DNA from: Haemonchus contortus | Taxonomy: Eukaryota; Nematoda; Chromadorea; Rhabditida; Trichostrongylidae | Assembly: GCA_000469685.2 (NCBI GenBank) | Contig: LS997563.1 | Location: forward strand, 13,739,440 to 13,803,439 | DNA length: 64,000 nt | Direction of reading: 5' to 3' | Shown here: piece after piece, positions 11,372 through 25,147 of the stretch | Position numbering within the stretch: the first letter of the stretch is position 1 | Layout of the letters: every line of letters begins with the position of its first letter | Notes under the pieces: generated by a model | The model's database searches: none | What the model saw: the letters and a program-made list of their open reading frames with translations, nothing else | Told to the model about the DNA's origin: nothing | Made by a program: the position numbers and the translations under genes

Positions 11372-11665
11372 GGGCCAGGTGGTGTAGTGGCAAGTGGTGC
11401 ACTAACCCATACGCATGGTCACGGGTTCGGATCCCGGATCGATATTCGCCCAGGCCAACCAAGCCTTCCATCCCTTCGGGGTCCGTGAATTGGTATCAGA
11501 CCCGTCCGGGAGGGTAAAAAGCGCTGGCTTGAACACCGGCTGGCCATTGCAAGTAATTGTATGTATATGCCATATACGCATTCAATACACCTTTACGATC
11601 CTGTATGGGAGTCGAATGCGTGGGCGCATTCCCCAGACGGGGTTGATTGACGTTCCAAGAGATGT
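11372..11665 (+). mobile_element. tRNA-derived SINE, full length
   Basis: The head aggtggtgtagtggcaagtg and B box gggttcggatccc are intact. Body and tail match the family, ending in gacggggttgattgacgttc. It is the last of five plus-strand copies within 3 kb (8677-11665). Confidence 0.9.
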
Positions 11666-12796
11666 AGACTTTATGTTATGTTTTATGTGTTCACCCAGTA
11701 GTTCCGCAAAGTAAAACAGCTGTAAAAACTAATTCTCTAATGCTTTTTGTGCGGAATCGAATTACGCCCACACTATGACATCGCCATGTTTGTCTATTGG
11801 AAGACAAAGCAAATACTCGGCGTTGTCACCTGCCGAATTCAGGGGTCATGAGATAAGGGCGTAAACCATAGCGATTTTAGGAAAGAACACCTTCGCCGTA
11901 AGCCTTTGATGATGTTTGGTCGCTAAGCCACCACTAAGCACTCCGATCCCTATAGTCCTACTGACCTCAGCTTCGAAGAAATTGGTCCCTGTTCTACTTC
12001 CTGTTATGCATAGCTACCATACTCACGGTGCGACTACGACACCAGGTGCTTAGGAGTATTTGGTAAACAATGTCACGCCAATTACCACTTTTGTCAGGTA
12101 AGATCCTTGCGCTCTTTGAGGACTTCCTTGGCCTAACCTACTGCCAAGAGCTCTAGATTCTTGCTGACGTCTACATAGATCTTCTGTTTAATAAGCTACG
12201 CAAATGATTGTGTCTTCTGATTAGTTCCACTACGGTCGTTGAATTGCGATGATGCTTTCTGACCAGAAAAATAGGAAAACGACTGAGACGCGTCCAGGAT
12301 CATTTGGGAACATCAATTTTCAATGTGAAGAACTTGCTGCCGTTCGCAATAAGCTCCACAGCTTGCACTACGGCGTGTTCGGATTTTTCGCTCCGAACAC
12401 TCTGACTACTGTTGAATTTCGAATACATTCTGCTGATTATATAACGAAATATGTGCTGGAATTAAAAAAACTTCTGCAAGCCACATACCTGAGTAGTTTT
12501 ATCGATGTCTTCTAAGGTTTGGAAAGGTCGATATCTTCTTCGAGGAAATGCAGTAAAGAACCTTCCTCATTTCATTCTTTTTGTTGATTGACGGTAGATC
12601 CAGATTGGAACTCGTTTTGGGAAGTTCTTAATAGGAGTTGGAAAAAAAATGATCTCTGAGTGCGTAGTAAAATTTCACCCCATGCCGACGATAACTTCAT
12701 AAGACATACTTAATCCAAGATATAAAGGATTAAAGATGAAATCTGCCATTGTCGATCACTTCCGCATCGGTGAAGGATACGCCCCGAGTTCGAGTT

Positions 12797-12936
12797 TCTT
12801 TCTGTATCGCAGTGACGCTATGAATGCTTATTTGACCGAAATGATGACTTGCGGTGCCCGCTTGCACAAGTCAGTGCTTAAACCCTCCCACTACCAATCG
12901 AACGACCCTACAGCGATGGAAGGCTTCGTTGGCTAG
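12797..12936 (-). mobile_element. tRNA-derived SINE, partial diverged copy
   Basis: On the minus strand only the middle of the element remains: the segment around atgatgacttgcggtgcccg, caagtcagtgctt, and atggaaggcttcgttggct. Head and tail are not recognisable. Confidence 0.6.
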
Positions 12937-13339
12937 ATTAAGTTTGACGATGCACGTGGGATAGTGCATCATTTGTGTTATAAAACCGATGTTTTTAATT
13001 CCAAAATTGTCAGATTTCTTGATAAGGTGATTATACTTTTAATATTGAGAAGACCTGCGCTATTCATACACAAACGCTCAGAGTTGTCGTCACATGTACT
13101 AAGACAGAAGCCTTAATCACATTTAATCCGGATCTGATAAAAATATGTACTCATGAAAAAAGGAATCGAGAGCGGAATGCCTTATCCCCCTCATTGTTGG
13201 GTAGGTTTATATACGGAAACAAATTCATTTGCCAAAATTTTTCGTTCGTTGTTAACCCCAAAACAACACCAGATTAGTTGATGAGATTGTAAAGTGATTT
13301 TTTAGTAATCTTCGTAAATAATTTGAATTTCTATCAAAA

Positions 13340-13531
13340 GGCTATTACACACGTATGGTCCCCGGAGGAGGATCGGATCCTTCATCGAAATCCGCTCTAT
13401 TTAGAAAAACTTTCCATCCTTCCGGGGTCGGTCAATTGGTACCAGACTCGTCTGCCACGGCAAGCTAATTAGAAGCCACACATATATCATTCAAAACGCC
13501 GCTGCAATTTCGTATGGGAATCGTTCACCAT
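13340..13531 (+). mobile_element. tRNA-derived SINE, partial copy
   Basis: A box B relic (gatcggatcc) is followed by the diagnostic catccttccggggtcggtca and attggtaccagactcgtctg, then by a deletion and a degenerate distal part. It lies 50 bp from the opposite-strand copy at 13581-13875. Confidence 0.75.
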
Positions 13532-13580
13532 TTTTTCCGTTCGCTTTGCACTCTACATATCTTGTAAGTTCGATTCAATT

Positions 13581-13875
13581 CAAGGATAAAACTTTGGCGC
13601 ATTAATCAATCCCGTCTGAGGGTTGCGCCCACGCTTTCGACGCCCGTCCAGGATCTTAGTGGCATATTGAATACGTATGTGGCCTATACAATGACTTGCA
13701 GTGGCCAGCCAATGTACAAGTCAGTGTTTTCATCCTCCCAGACGAGCCCGGTACCAATTAACCGACCCCGAAGAACTGGAGGGCTTTGTGGCCCAGGCGG
13801 GCACCGATCCGGGATTCGAACCTGTGACCATGCCTGTGTTATAATGCGCCACTTGCCACTACACCACCTCCGCCC
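13581..13875 (-). mobile_element. tRNA-derived SINE, full length
   Basis: Read on the minus strand the copy begins gggcggaggtggtgtagtgg, carries the B box ggttcgaatccc and ends in the tail tttatccttg. It is well preserved. With the plus-strand copy at 13340 it forms a tail-to-tail inverted pair. Confidence 0.93.
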
Positions 13876-16800
13876 TGGTTGATCCTTAGGTTGAATGATT
13901 AATTTGTAGATCATTTTGAAAGAGGCGAAAAAGGCGAAACAATAGGTAATAGGATATTTCTAATAGTACCTATAATTAGTGAAGGGCAGAAAATTTATGG
14001 CGATGTTCTCATAGTACATTATTATCCACTAAGTGGGCGGAGCATTTAAAATACAATTTTATGTCATGGTGATATAAGGCAATCAAAATTTAATAACAGG
14101 GGTACTATTCAATTGGCCAGCACGGCATTGATATGGTTCCTATCCATAGGTGAATCGAGATTTCAAAAGGAAAAAGCCTTCCGATTGAATAGGGTCGCCC
14201 AGTCCCTAATGCTCTTCACTTGACTTGTGGACATCAATTCTCCCGAACAAATCTCTGCAACACCGTTGTGTTTGGGTAAAAACCGTAAACATAAGCAGAG
14301 TTCCACGGGGGGTTCGTTAAGCCTATTCACCTGGCTTATCGAATTCATGGAACCCCCTGTTGTCTCCTCACGAAGTCAAGCATAAAAATGAAATGACTTT
14401 GAAGGAACCTGAGTGGGTGAATCGAATATGATCTTCCTTGTTCTCCATTCCCCTTGTGCTCGTCTCTCCCTAGGCTCTTGTCCCTACAAGTTTTTTTTTG
14501 CCGGATTAAGAGTGCACTTGCCTGCAATTGCCCACACTCACTAATTTCGCTAAAGTGCATGCGCATGGCGCATTATTAGCTAATTGCAAATTAGTTGTTT
14601 ACACTCTTTAGCAACTAATTTTGAAGCTGGCTAAAATCCAGGAATAAGAATCCTTGCATGAAGCAGCCGGCCCATGCAACCATGTTGGCATTGAGAGTGG
14701 GAGAAGTCAGTCCAGCAGATGTCTACCTTGGCATGAGCTCTGGGTGTTTTGGGTAGTGATTCCCAGATGAATGAATACAACATCGGTATAAGTGCACATG
14801 AAGGGCATGGTTCGCCTTGAGACCAATGTTCATCTGCACTTTTCCGTTCATCATTCCAATGGAATGCTGCTGCTGCTGTTGAAGTGGGAGCAATTCGTTT
14901 TATTCACCCAGATGAACACATGGCCATGGCCAATCAAATGGTCCTCGCGACTTCTCAAACTTTTTTTTGTGGCGTTATTAATGATTTCGGTGGTGTTGGA
15001 TCCCTAGAGGAAAGAATTGTTCCATTCACTACCCACATGGGAACTCTGGAAAATGTTCATGAAAAACCATCGTTTCAGTCTGTTGATGTTATGGTAATCA
15101 CAACTTGAAAACATCTGTGGTTGTGTCGTTACGTTCCTGGTTCCCTTCAAGGTCACAACGGAGCAGGGGTTATGTGGGAATCAGCTGCTTCCCGACCCTC
15201 TAATGCTAGCCGAACGAGGATGTCGTTAAGATGGAGGGGCTGGAAGAGGTTGGGACTTTTATACCTGATTACATGGGATACGGAAAGGCGACAAGGATTC
15301 CCATGCAGGGAAGAAACGGAATCTTGGGAATCGAATGGTGAAAACTGAATGAATAAATTGAATACTCCGAGAAAGGCTATGGGTGAGCTCCCCAGAATGC
15401 TACCGGAGAGCAGATACCTGTTCAGTTGATTTGGGAATCTCTCTATGAAAACCGGCATCAGATGTCATGCAATGTGACCGAGTTTTCTGATGACTCTTTT
15501 TCAATGGTCCCCAGCCCTCTCATAGCAAATATGTAAGTGGAATTGGTGTCCTGTTTCTGAAATGTAATGTAGACACCTTGGGCCGCTTGCGACATCCAAA
15601 CAGCATATCGTCAGCAGTGGAATGGGACCTCAGTCAAGCAGGCAGGGATGGGCGAACGATGCTCACCCTCCCTTAACGGGGTGGTAACTCGTCAGCGTGC
15701 CAGTCCACTGGAGTTCAAGGTTAAGCGTAGCCAACCAGCGGTCCATCTTCGTGCTTCTTTGGCGGTGGTGGATTTTATGATTTGATTAGTAGCTTCCACA
15801 GAGTGGTAATAATGAAGTTCTATGGGTAGGGAGATGTAACTATAATAGTATGGGCACCAAAGTGTCAGGTATGGGAGGATTCCAAATCATTTGGAATCAG
15901 GGGTGGAGTTGTGGGATTTCTGGGCGCAACGGCGGAGGCTTAGAGGCACAGATCCCCATCGCGTCTGGTGCGCCAATGAAGCCACGCCCATCAAATGCAT
16001 TGCTGATGTCGTCGCGCTGGTGGCGTCCATGAACTGTGTTGCCGTTGTTCATACTTAATCCCCGAACCCCCAGGAGCGAACTACTCAGCCTACACCCTTC
16101 CCTAAGTACATCCCCAAGCAGATGCCGAGATCATTGAAACGAATTCCCCGGTCGGTGTCGGCACCGGTATTTCGGAAAACCTCACGACGCCTTGTCAATG
16201 TTCTTCTGTTCAAACTACGCGATATGCGTATCGCAACTGTGGGAGCGTTTTCTGGCGGACTCCGTAAGTGTTATATGAAGCTTTTCCTTTATTTCATTAC
16301 TTATTTCTCTCAATGGTTGCTATGCTTGTTGGAATCTAATCATCCTGGAGGGAATTGCCCCTAGTGGTGGCTGGCCTTCATACCCAGCCACACATTCCTT
16401 CACCTCATCAGACCCTTATTTCATTCTCACGTCGGTAATGAGCTTCGATCTGCCAACGTTGTGCTCCCACCCAAACAATAACTAATTATATTTTCCACGT
16501 ATGGGTGACAGTAAGACAGGCAGCTAATCGATGGTTCCTGTGCTCATCCAAGTGGGGACAAATGCCCATGCATACAATTACTATTATCCGGAATACCAAA
16601 AAGGTCTATGCGAAATTGAACTTTTTTTGAGTCATTTAAAAAGAAAGTTGTCCGCTCTAACTCCCCACTCAATTTTCTCGGTTCAGTGAACCGATTAGAA
16701 GTTCCCTAAGCCCTTCCCACCCTTTGTTGACGTACTCTTTTCAACAGAAACTGGGGAAAACACTCGTTATTCGATTCATAGTGAGTTGAGACCTAGGGAA

Positions 16801-19800
16801 AACTGCCTGGGAAGGTTTCTTCCGCAGTGGGTAACCTCGTCATAATACTCGTTTTGAAAATTTGTTGAAAATGATCAACTGGTTTCAAGGACGGGTGAAT
16901 TCTGGGGTGCAAATCGTTCCCATCAGTATTCCTCAGTATTCCTACATAGCAGCCGATATAAAAACTTCAGTGGAAATACCCTGAAGGGCAATCACTAAAA
17001 TAGCTATCTATTTTGAGCGATTTTCGTTTTTTTTGTGTCCTCGAGGAATTGACGTCATGTGACGCTGTCTGGGCGCTTCAGCCAAACCTCCCAGTGACTT
17101 CTTCTTGAATTACAATTACAATAGTAAAGTGACTGTATACATTTATCTCATCACAATCATTTCGTTTCACATTTTCTAAGGTTTTGAATGGTTTTTGGAA
17201 TGTTCTTATCAACGGTGATATTTTTTTATTTCCATTTGTATACTTACCGGCCAGTTACGCCACTTGAATTGCCCTGTGGCATAGTGCCCACCCAGTTCAT
17301 TCCACTATGATCCCATGTGGCCCCTGAATGAAGTGGTCATCTCGTTTTAATGATCTTCTTCCTATTTAACTTTGCTGATTCACTTCATTAGTGCTGTTTT
17401 GAGTGAATGTTCCTAATTGTTGTACTACTAGAACAGCCCTAAGTGCCATGACAGCATCAGAGTGACATTGGACGAGTTTCTTCGCCTGACACAACCTCTT
17501 GACCTGTCCTACTTCTCATCATTTTTGTGGCGCTCCTTCAGGCCGGTTATTGAAGAATTTTTGCAGAAGTAATGCTAATTGCCAGTTCTTTCTGACTAAA
17601 GTCAGCCAAGACCTTGGAAAGAGAGATTGACCGAAGAGCGTCCTTCTTCTTCGCGGCCCATAATTGGCATACGCCTATATGGGTCTCAGTGGAGGCGTGA
17701 AATTGCATCGCAGTCATTATCGTGCTTTTCATTCATCGTCCACGTTGTGTTTCGTCAGGGGCCCTCGTCATCTAAGTAGGAACGAACGCCTGAAACGGTA
17801 ACCCAAAATTCCTCCATTCAGTGGTTGTTTGAATTTGAAGGCAGCCGTGAGATAGTGTTTACCTAAGGAAGAATAAACTCCTTTGAAAAAACAAAAACAA
17901 ACAAACGAAGTCGAAACAACTGTTTTATCCCATGATTTTTTCGGAACATCAGGGGCAATGTGGCCTGAGTACAATCGCGATATTCCCATGCTCATAACAT
18001 TTTTATGGTCAAATTAAAATAAGCCAATTCGGCTATGATTGTGAAATGTCAGTGAAAAATAGGGAGGGGGTGGGCAGCTGTGAGTATCCCTCCAGACGAG
18101 GTAGGTGATGTGTGGGAAATAGGTCTGTTGTGGCAGACTTGACCAGTCTTTGATTCCACTACTTGGTCATTCCCTGAGGCAGAGACGACCCATCTCTGAT
18201 TCCATCCAAAACAATCGAAAGGGGGTTTCGTACTTGTTTGTTGGGAGTTGTATTGAAGTAGAAGGAAGGATAACTAAAACGATCTTCGGGAGTCCCATGA
18301 AAACAGAATTGGGAACGAGCGCTCCACACGACAACCCCTTTTACCGTGATGTTGTTCTGCCTGCCTACATGTACTTCTTTTGGAGCCAATTAGACAATGG
18401 GGTAGGGAACTGAGGGCATGAATTCCTGCTTGGGCACTTCTCTGAAGAGACTCACTGGTCCCATAGAGACCAGCCGTAAAATCGGTGATTCAGCCCAGTA
18501 GCGATCGATCGGCTATCGATCTCAAGAATTTGTTTTTTTGGGTATAGAGGAGGAGAAGGGAGCGGTAGAAGCTCGTAAACTGCTTCGACATCGGTTCGTA
18601 AATCTGTGGATCATAGAAGAAAAGCCCCGATTATCGCCTACGATGTTTCGCAAGTCTGTGGCTGAGCGCATGGGACACTTCCAGCTCCACGCAAATTCGT
18701 ACACACCTAGTGGTTGGGATGTTATCCTTTGTAGAGGTGGGATTCTCTCAACAGCAGCTGTTACGCTGCCAATCACTCAAGCCATTCGATGGTGTAAGGC
18801 GTCATCGAGAATGTCGTTCGGATGGCATTTATAGCATAAAGTCCAAGAGAACTGGGAAACCCGTCACCACATAGGTGGGGAGGTTTTATTTTGGTCACCG
18901 TTTTTTACTACCACATGACTTCTGAAGTGAAGAATTCTGTTAAGATGCTTAGTAGGACGTGCGTGTTCACCTTCTAAAGGAGGCGGGGAGCGGGATGGAC
19001 AGTAAGAGGATTGGAGCTCAGGAGGTGGACGTGGGATACGTGGGTTCGCTTACTACGAACGTTACTCTCTATTGTCATTAAACTGCTCAGTAGGCCTGAA
19101 TAAGGGGGCTTGGCCCAGTTGGCCCAGTCCGTGAAGTTCGCACCTGTCGGGTAGTATGTGGGACCGCTCGGGTGTACGTTTGTCTTGGTCTTGGTAATGG
19201 CCTTGTGAAGTTCAAAGGTACCAGTTGATGTTATGCTAGTTGTACTTTCTTTTATAAGCGAGCTGTTTTCAGCAGAACCCTAACTGCTGGTATACTGGAA
19301 TTGCTGCTTCCGCTTTACCCGCCCTCATCAGTTCTCCCATACTTATTCATCGAAACAACTTACTTCTCCTTTCTTTCGGGGGATTACAAGATCTCAGCCC
19401 ATTGTTAGACTTCTTGTGTCGTTATGACCTTTGCATGATAATTACCTCTAAGTACGATTGTTCTCACTACTGATTATCCCTAATTATCTGCCAACGAACC
19501 CTCTGAAGTTTTTTCTGAAGGGCTTACGGTAACTTCCGTCAGACAAGCAAAGCACTTTGCACATGACGAAAAAGTCAGCATCAATATGCGAATCGGCAGT
19601 TCCAGTTCGCCCAGTTCATCTTTCATGTTGAACCCTGAGGTGAAAAAGTTGGTCCGACCTGGCAAACAGCTGAATGGTCGGATGGTAGGCCATGATTTTC
19701 CTGCAAACAAGATGGAATATCAAATTGTGGCAATGCAAGTCCCGTGGGGGCGATGTGAGAGTTTTGAGGCGTTTTTCGGCCGACCCTCTGCGCTCATATG

Positions 19801-22800
19801 ATGAATGACCCGATTGTTTCGTGGGAGCGTTTCCAACACCCGCAGCATTTGCAGTTTTTCTAAGGCTACAGAATATTGGCAGGGGTTGCCCAATACAAGT
19901 GACTTGTCAACAGAAAGTGACTTTTTTATTGCAGGTGGAGGTGACTATATTCCTTCCCTTCTACCGTAAATGCATATCCACTGGGAAGGTTCTGGAGGGT
20001 TTAGTGGAAAGGTTTGCAGAACACAAAAAGAAATGTAGAAACCCTCATTTTGAGGTTCTGTTTTGGGCAGTGTGGAACACGACACGAAGAAACATGAGGG
20101 AAATTCCAATCATCCTCAACCTAACAACAAGTAGCCTCGTTGCCATGCCAGAGCTCGATCTTCGGCAGCAGCCACGGAATTAGTAGCGGATCTTCTCTCC
20201 AAGAAAACGAGATAATGAGCCAGTCCTTCATTTCCACTGTGACTGCAAATTATTGACACTTTCATAAAAAAGTTTCGGATGACCAATTCGAGGTGTTGGA
20301 ATCTCTGAAGTTCCCCAGTCCTCCAGACAGCCGTCGTCACTGGTTTTTACGTTTGGGGGTATATCTCAACAACAAAAAAAGCTCACAAGCAAGTCGCGAA
20401 ATCCTACGAGACTGCCAAATGTCGACAACGATGCGGCGTGTCCCTCGACCACAACAGCGGAATGTCTCACAGCAAGCTTATTCAGAGGGTTTCAGGGCTC
20501 TCCTGCAGTACAGGCCTCTGAAACACTCCGTGACGGAACTGTAGTGACCTGTTGAAGTTTTGATTTGATAAATAAAACAGTGTGATAAATGACTGTATAG
20601 GTGCGTTCAGTATTTCCAAAGTGGGAGTTGGAGTTACTACGTGCTCTGGGCTTAGTGGTTTCAGATATACAATGGATTGGGTCGCTCCCAGATGTCGATA
20701 AGGCATTTCAACGAGTATTCGGCCCATACGGAAGCTCACAACGGCTTTCCGGGGTCTACCTCACTGTACCCGTCCTCCCTACTAAAGGTAGTATTATTAA
20801 CTCGGACTAAGGGTGGGAAGGACTTGGTTGACCTTGGCTGGTATCAATCCAGCCATTTATCTGATGGTGGCGGTTATAGAGTTTCTCTCAGTATGAAACC
20901 TGGAGACCAGTTTAATCTAAAAATAGTCTAGAGAGAATCTTCTTTTTTCAAAAAGTGTAAAGTTTGATGGGTTAGTTCGAGCATGTTGCACTTTTTTTTA
21001 ATCTATCATGCGTCATATAAGAGTCTTTTCGCCTTCTGCTCACATCGTTATCCCGAATATAATTGGTACTTGGTCCACCATACGGCAGCAGTGGGAAATA
21101 CATCAAAGATTGTTTTTGGGAGTCAGAACTTTCTCGGGTCCAAAATACATATTGGAAGAGCGCCAAGCGTTTATACTTTTCCGGAATGGGGAATATATTG
21201 ATTAGTTTTGGATTATTACAATTTTTTTCATACAGGAATTACTCAACTTCGATAAAAAAATAGGGGTCCCAAGCATTGTTGATGCCCAATTTTTTTGCTG
21301 CTAACAAAATACAGCGGTGATGAGGGGGCTTTAAATGTTGAGGGCAAATTAACTAAACTCAAAAACGCCATCCTGTCCATCCTTTCAATGAGATCTTCAG
21401 CTCTTCTTGCTTGACAATTTTCAGTATGAGCTGATCTCATAGCTAATGGTTTCCTCTCGAAGATCAGTAAACAGTTACTGTAAGCCAGAGGGACCCCTGA
21501 CCAGTAGGGCGAATACTTGACAGAGGACTTTTTGTATTGGCCTGAAATTATTAGCCGGATCGACCATCGACCAACATCAAATTTTGCACATTTTGCCGGT
21601 TCAATACGCTTTCTTACGCCCCTATGATTCCAAGTGGAAGTCGAATATGTAATGCAGAGGCATGGTTGAGAAACTGGTTCAAACTTGGCTGCAGTGCTTT
21701 CTTCGGTGGCTCTGAATTAAGAGGGCTAGCAGCTCACAAGTGGGAGGCTGATCGCATCTTCCTTCTACCCGCTGATACTGGGAAGTTGGCACTGAACGTT
21801 AGCCGGGCTTCTTTTCACTGACTGCCAACTATAGTTCGTTCTTTCAGGGAAAATTTCCAGAAAAACTAACGAGAAACTAATGTAGCCAGAGGTTTAAGGG
21901 TCCACAACGCAGTTGCATAAGCGGGTGGACTTTTGGTCCATACCGCTTTGCAGTTGGCGAGAATTTTTCTGTATTCGAAAACAAATTGCCACAAAAGTAA
22001 AACGCAAGTATGCCACCTGTTCCGTCATGCAAGTGCAGGAATGTCTTCCTATTGACTCGTGTCCTTAGCTTTTTATTCATTGACAATATTCATAAGTTTA
22101 CCCATTAATCTCATCCACTGACCCCGAACCACTGATATTCATCGGTCGCAAGAACATGGAGTTGGTAGTTCGTTTGAAGAGAGGCGGAGCTAGCCGTTTT
22201 TTACTTTATTTTGATTATTCTTCTTATTATGCTTGTTTATTGTTTTTTTCCAATGATTTCCATTCTCTTTGACTTTTTTCTCATTTAACCAAATCAATTA
22301 GTTTTATACACTCGTTGTGACGGTTAATGTGACGTTGTAGATCCCTAAGAGCGGATTTGTTCCTCAACATCGGCTTGTTACCGTTAAGCCTCTTTGGAGG
22401 CTCTCTGGATCTTCTCTGTTGAATATCGCTCTCCCTAAATTAGTACTTGGGTCTTATCACGAATGCTTGTACGGTATATCTGCTTAGTTCGAGGTTAGTT
22501 TGATGGAACTTAGTGATACCTGAACCGAGGAAATCCTTTGAATGGGGGTTTTCCGTCACTTGACGTCCTCCACGTTCTGCTTCCTTTGAGAATGGACCAA
22601 ATTGAACAAGTATACTGAGGTGTTTCCTGCGTCCCTCACCTTGTTCGTCGAGTCCAGAGACTGATTGGGATCTCCATCATCACCCATATTCTCCACAACT
22701 CACCATGAAACCTTTACCCAAATTCGAAGCTTTGCTGTACCCACGGGCCTCATATGCCTCATACATAAAAACCTTGTTCATCCGCATGTTGGGTAGGGTC

Positions 22801-23520
22801 ATTTTTCCTGAGCAGTTACAGATGGCTCAGGACATGATGTTGAAATTGCCGGACGCTTGTTCTCGTTCTGCTCTGTTTCCGATGTCATAGCAAAAAAGTA
22901 GTCCGGCGAGTCTATTCATCTTGGAAGTAAATACCAATTCATCATATTTCTCCTGCCCAAGAATGGCTTTTTGTTTTCGCGCTCTGTCGAAAGTACATGT
23001 AGGTTTGGGAGCTCGACAAGCCTCTACTTTTTCTGTTTTCGCTCTCCGTATAGGCCTTTGTTCCAACTTACCCTCCGCTGTCTTTTTTTCGGACAAGCCT
23101 TCACTGAACGGCAACTGAAACAGCTATGTCCAGAAGGGTGTAAAGTTCTCTCTCGGGGAGGGGATGGACAGGGTCAAACGGTAAATCTGTCTTTTTGGGA
23201 GGGTTTTGCCAATACGATGATTTGGGGGAGCTCTGCTGTGATGAACGATGAACCAGGCGTTTGAGAAATTGCATCTCATCAGCTAACGTCAATGTTCTTC
23301 TTCAGTGATGGACCTCTTACCGCCACCTCCTGCTCTATGGTGGTCCTCTAGTTGTCAAAGCTGCAGGCTGTGCTAAGCCTTATGATTCAGAGGTTCAGAC
23401 AACTTTGCTTGTTTTACTGAAAAGACCTGTTGGAAGTGGAAATGGGCTCTCTATGACGTGGAGCAAGGTTGATTCAGCCATAGGAGTGAATATATGTAGA
23501 GCTTTCGAAGTACAGTCTCG
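13876..23520. other. Long stretch with no recognised gene
   Basis: I found no exon with both convincing splice sites and a recognisable motif. A 10-bp inverted repeat (14588-14597 with 14612-14621) and a GC-richer patch near 15600-16200 stand out slightly. A weak SINE-like tail may lie near 21590-21660 (the block attccaagtggaagtcgaat). If the 5' exon belongs to the RGS gene, this is intron. Confidence 0.45.
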
Positions 23521-23539
23521 ATGTTGGGTTAGTATTATC

Positions 23540-23680
23540 ACCCGTACTATGCCTGTCGTCCCACTGATTATCGACTTACTCGAACGGACGCCCTTAACGT
23601 CCCCTCGTCCTTGTCGCGAGGCAATGTAGTCAAGTGGATTCCGATCACTCGATGTAGACGAATCATCCTATTCCTCCCTT
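23540..23680 (-). mobile_element. RTE LINE 3'-end fragment
   Basis: On the minus strand this matches the C-terminal coding end of the RTE element at 56.4 kb. The blocks cctgtcgtcc, gattatcgacttactcgaac and ggcg/gacgccc-ttaacgtc line up, and the degraded reading gives HLTTLPRDKDE against [11 protein letters not shown] in the larger copy. The fragment is short, with stops and shifts. Confidence 0.7.
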
Positions 23681-23959
23681 TGGCAGTTTTCATGGGAACT
23701 CTAACTCTCAGGCTGGTGTATTCTTCGACTTACCGAGGGCTCCAGTCAATACCCCCTCCCCCATCTGGTCCACTGGTCATTAAAATATCGCATGACGTAT
23801 CTGGCACACATGATCTTCGATTCCTCCGCCTAAGCAGCAGCATCCTTGATATTCGTTCATCATCTGTGTCGAGGCAGGAGAGAGTTCAATGCGGCCTCCT
23901 GCTAATCTTTTCGGCTTTGCGGCCCTTCCTGCCTAACTTAGACTCTGTGAAAGCAGTAT

Positions 23960-23972
23960 GGGGGGGGGGGGG
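23960..23972. repeat. Poly-G run
   Basis: Thirteen consecutive G followed by a G-rich tract. Such runs are prone to sequencing and assembly length errors. Confidence 0.9.
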
Positions 23973-24002
23973 AGGGAGGGTATGCAGTCAACTCATTGAA
24001 CT

Positions 24003-24090
24003 CGTAGTGGAAAGGGCAGGGTTCGGTGTTTCCCGGTATGACCAAGTGCAAATGGGAACCCGAAGTTCCGAACTCTTTCAACGAACGTAG
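24003..24090 (+). mobile_element. RTE LINE internal fragment, opposite orientation
   Basis: The plus strand reads VSRYDQVQMGTRSSELFQRT, matching ISLYTQVQKGIRSSKLRQRT of the minus-strand RTE at 56.6 kb, and the nucleotide match is clear as well. It lies about 320 bp from a minus-strand RTE fragment, so two pieces of the family face opposite ways. Confidence 0.72.
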
Positions 24091-24840
24091 ATCAGGGCTG
24101 CTTCATAATAACGTTTTACTAAAAATCGTACTACTGATGCTTACGCCGAGAAAAAGCGCCTTTTCGATAACTCCATGTGGGAGGCCTGAAGATAATAACG
24201 CCCAATGGTATTATGACTAGGGATAACTAGATTCTTGCCTGAATGTTCTTGTGGGAACAGATTTGGGAATTTTCCTAGCAATCGAAGGGATTTCATACTA
24301 TTCGATCTTCTTCCTTCTACTTTGAAATTTTGACACCGAAACCTTGTCGGTTTCAAATCGTTTTAAGCATGCTCCATACACTTTGTCCAACTTAGTGACC
24401 TTCAATCCATCTCCGCAGCAGTGAGTCGTTTCCTTTGCGTGTCCTCTCTCATGGGATACATTCATTGTTCGAGAGTAATCGCAAAATCGCAACCTCTTAA
24501 GTATGCCGAACGAAAATCGCGTGTGAAGAACCCACTTAAATGCTCCCTTTTGAAAAAAAGCGAAATGGTAGTCCAAGGCTTTAATCTGAACATCCAAAGT
24601 CCTACTGCTGGTTCTGGCCGTAGAGGGAGGCGACGTTGGTTCTCTTGTAGAGACTGACCCTTTACTCTCTTTTCGTAACTAAGAAACAATGATCGCATGA
24701 ATTCCGAATCATTGGAAGCTCGAGGAAACTATAGCGTCGAAGCTGACGTGGGGGAAGATTAGCTCCACGCGGGAGCAAGAACACCAAAATTCATCGTCTT
24801 CCCTGATGAGAACAACAAAATAAACCTGGATGTGAACAGT

Positions 24841-25147
24841 AGCGGAGGTTGTGTTGTGGCAAGTGGCACACTATCACACACGCAGGGTCACGGGCTCGAA
24901 TCCCGGATCGATATTCGCCTAGGCCAATCAAGCCTCCCACCCCTTCGGTGTTAACTAATTGGTACCGGAATCGTCTGGGAGCATAAAAGCTCTGACTTGT
25001 ACATCGAGTGGCCACCTCAAGTCATCGTATTGGACACATACGCACTCATTACGCCGCTACGATTCTTTAGTCGAAGTCGATGGAAGTCGAATTCCAAGTC
25101 GCATGCCTCAGACGGGATTGATCAACGCCCCAAAACGTTATCCTTCA
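24841..25147 (+). mobile_element. tRNA-derived SINE, full length
   Basis: The head agcggaggttgtgttgtggc has a box A with two changes and the B box is ggctcgaatccc. The full body is present, with a short internal duplication near gaagtcgatggaagtcgaat, and the tail ends cgttatccttcag. Confidence 0.9.

Noticed and set aside
20690..20880. Possible minus-strand SINE
   Set aside because: A few words (ggaaggacttggttgacctt, ggtatcaatcc) resemble the family, but the order and spacing are too poor to call.
23611..24090. 159-codon plus-strand open frame
   Set aside because: It is made of an antisense RTE fragment, a poly-G run giving a glycine stretch, and a sense RTE fragment; no independent gene.
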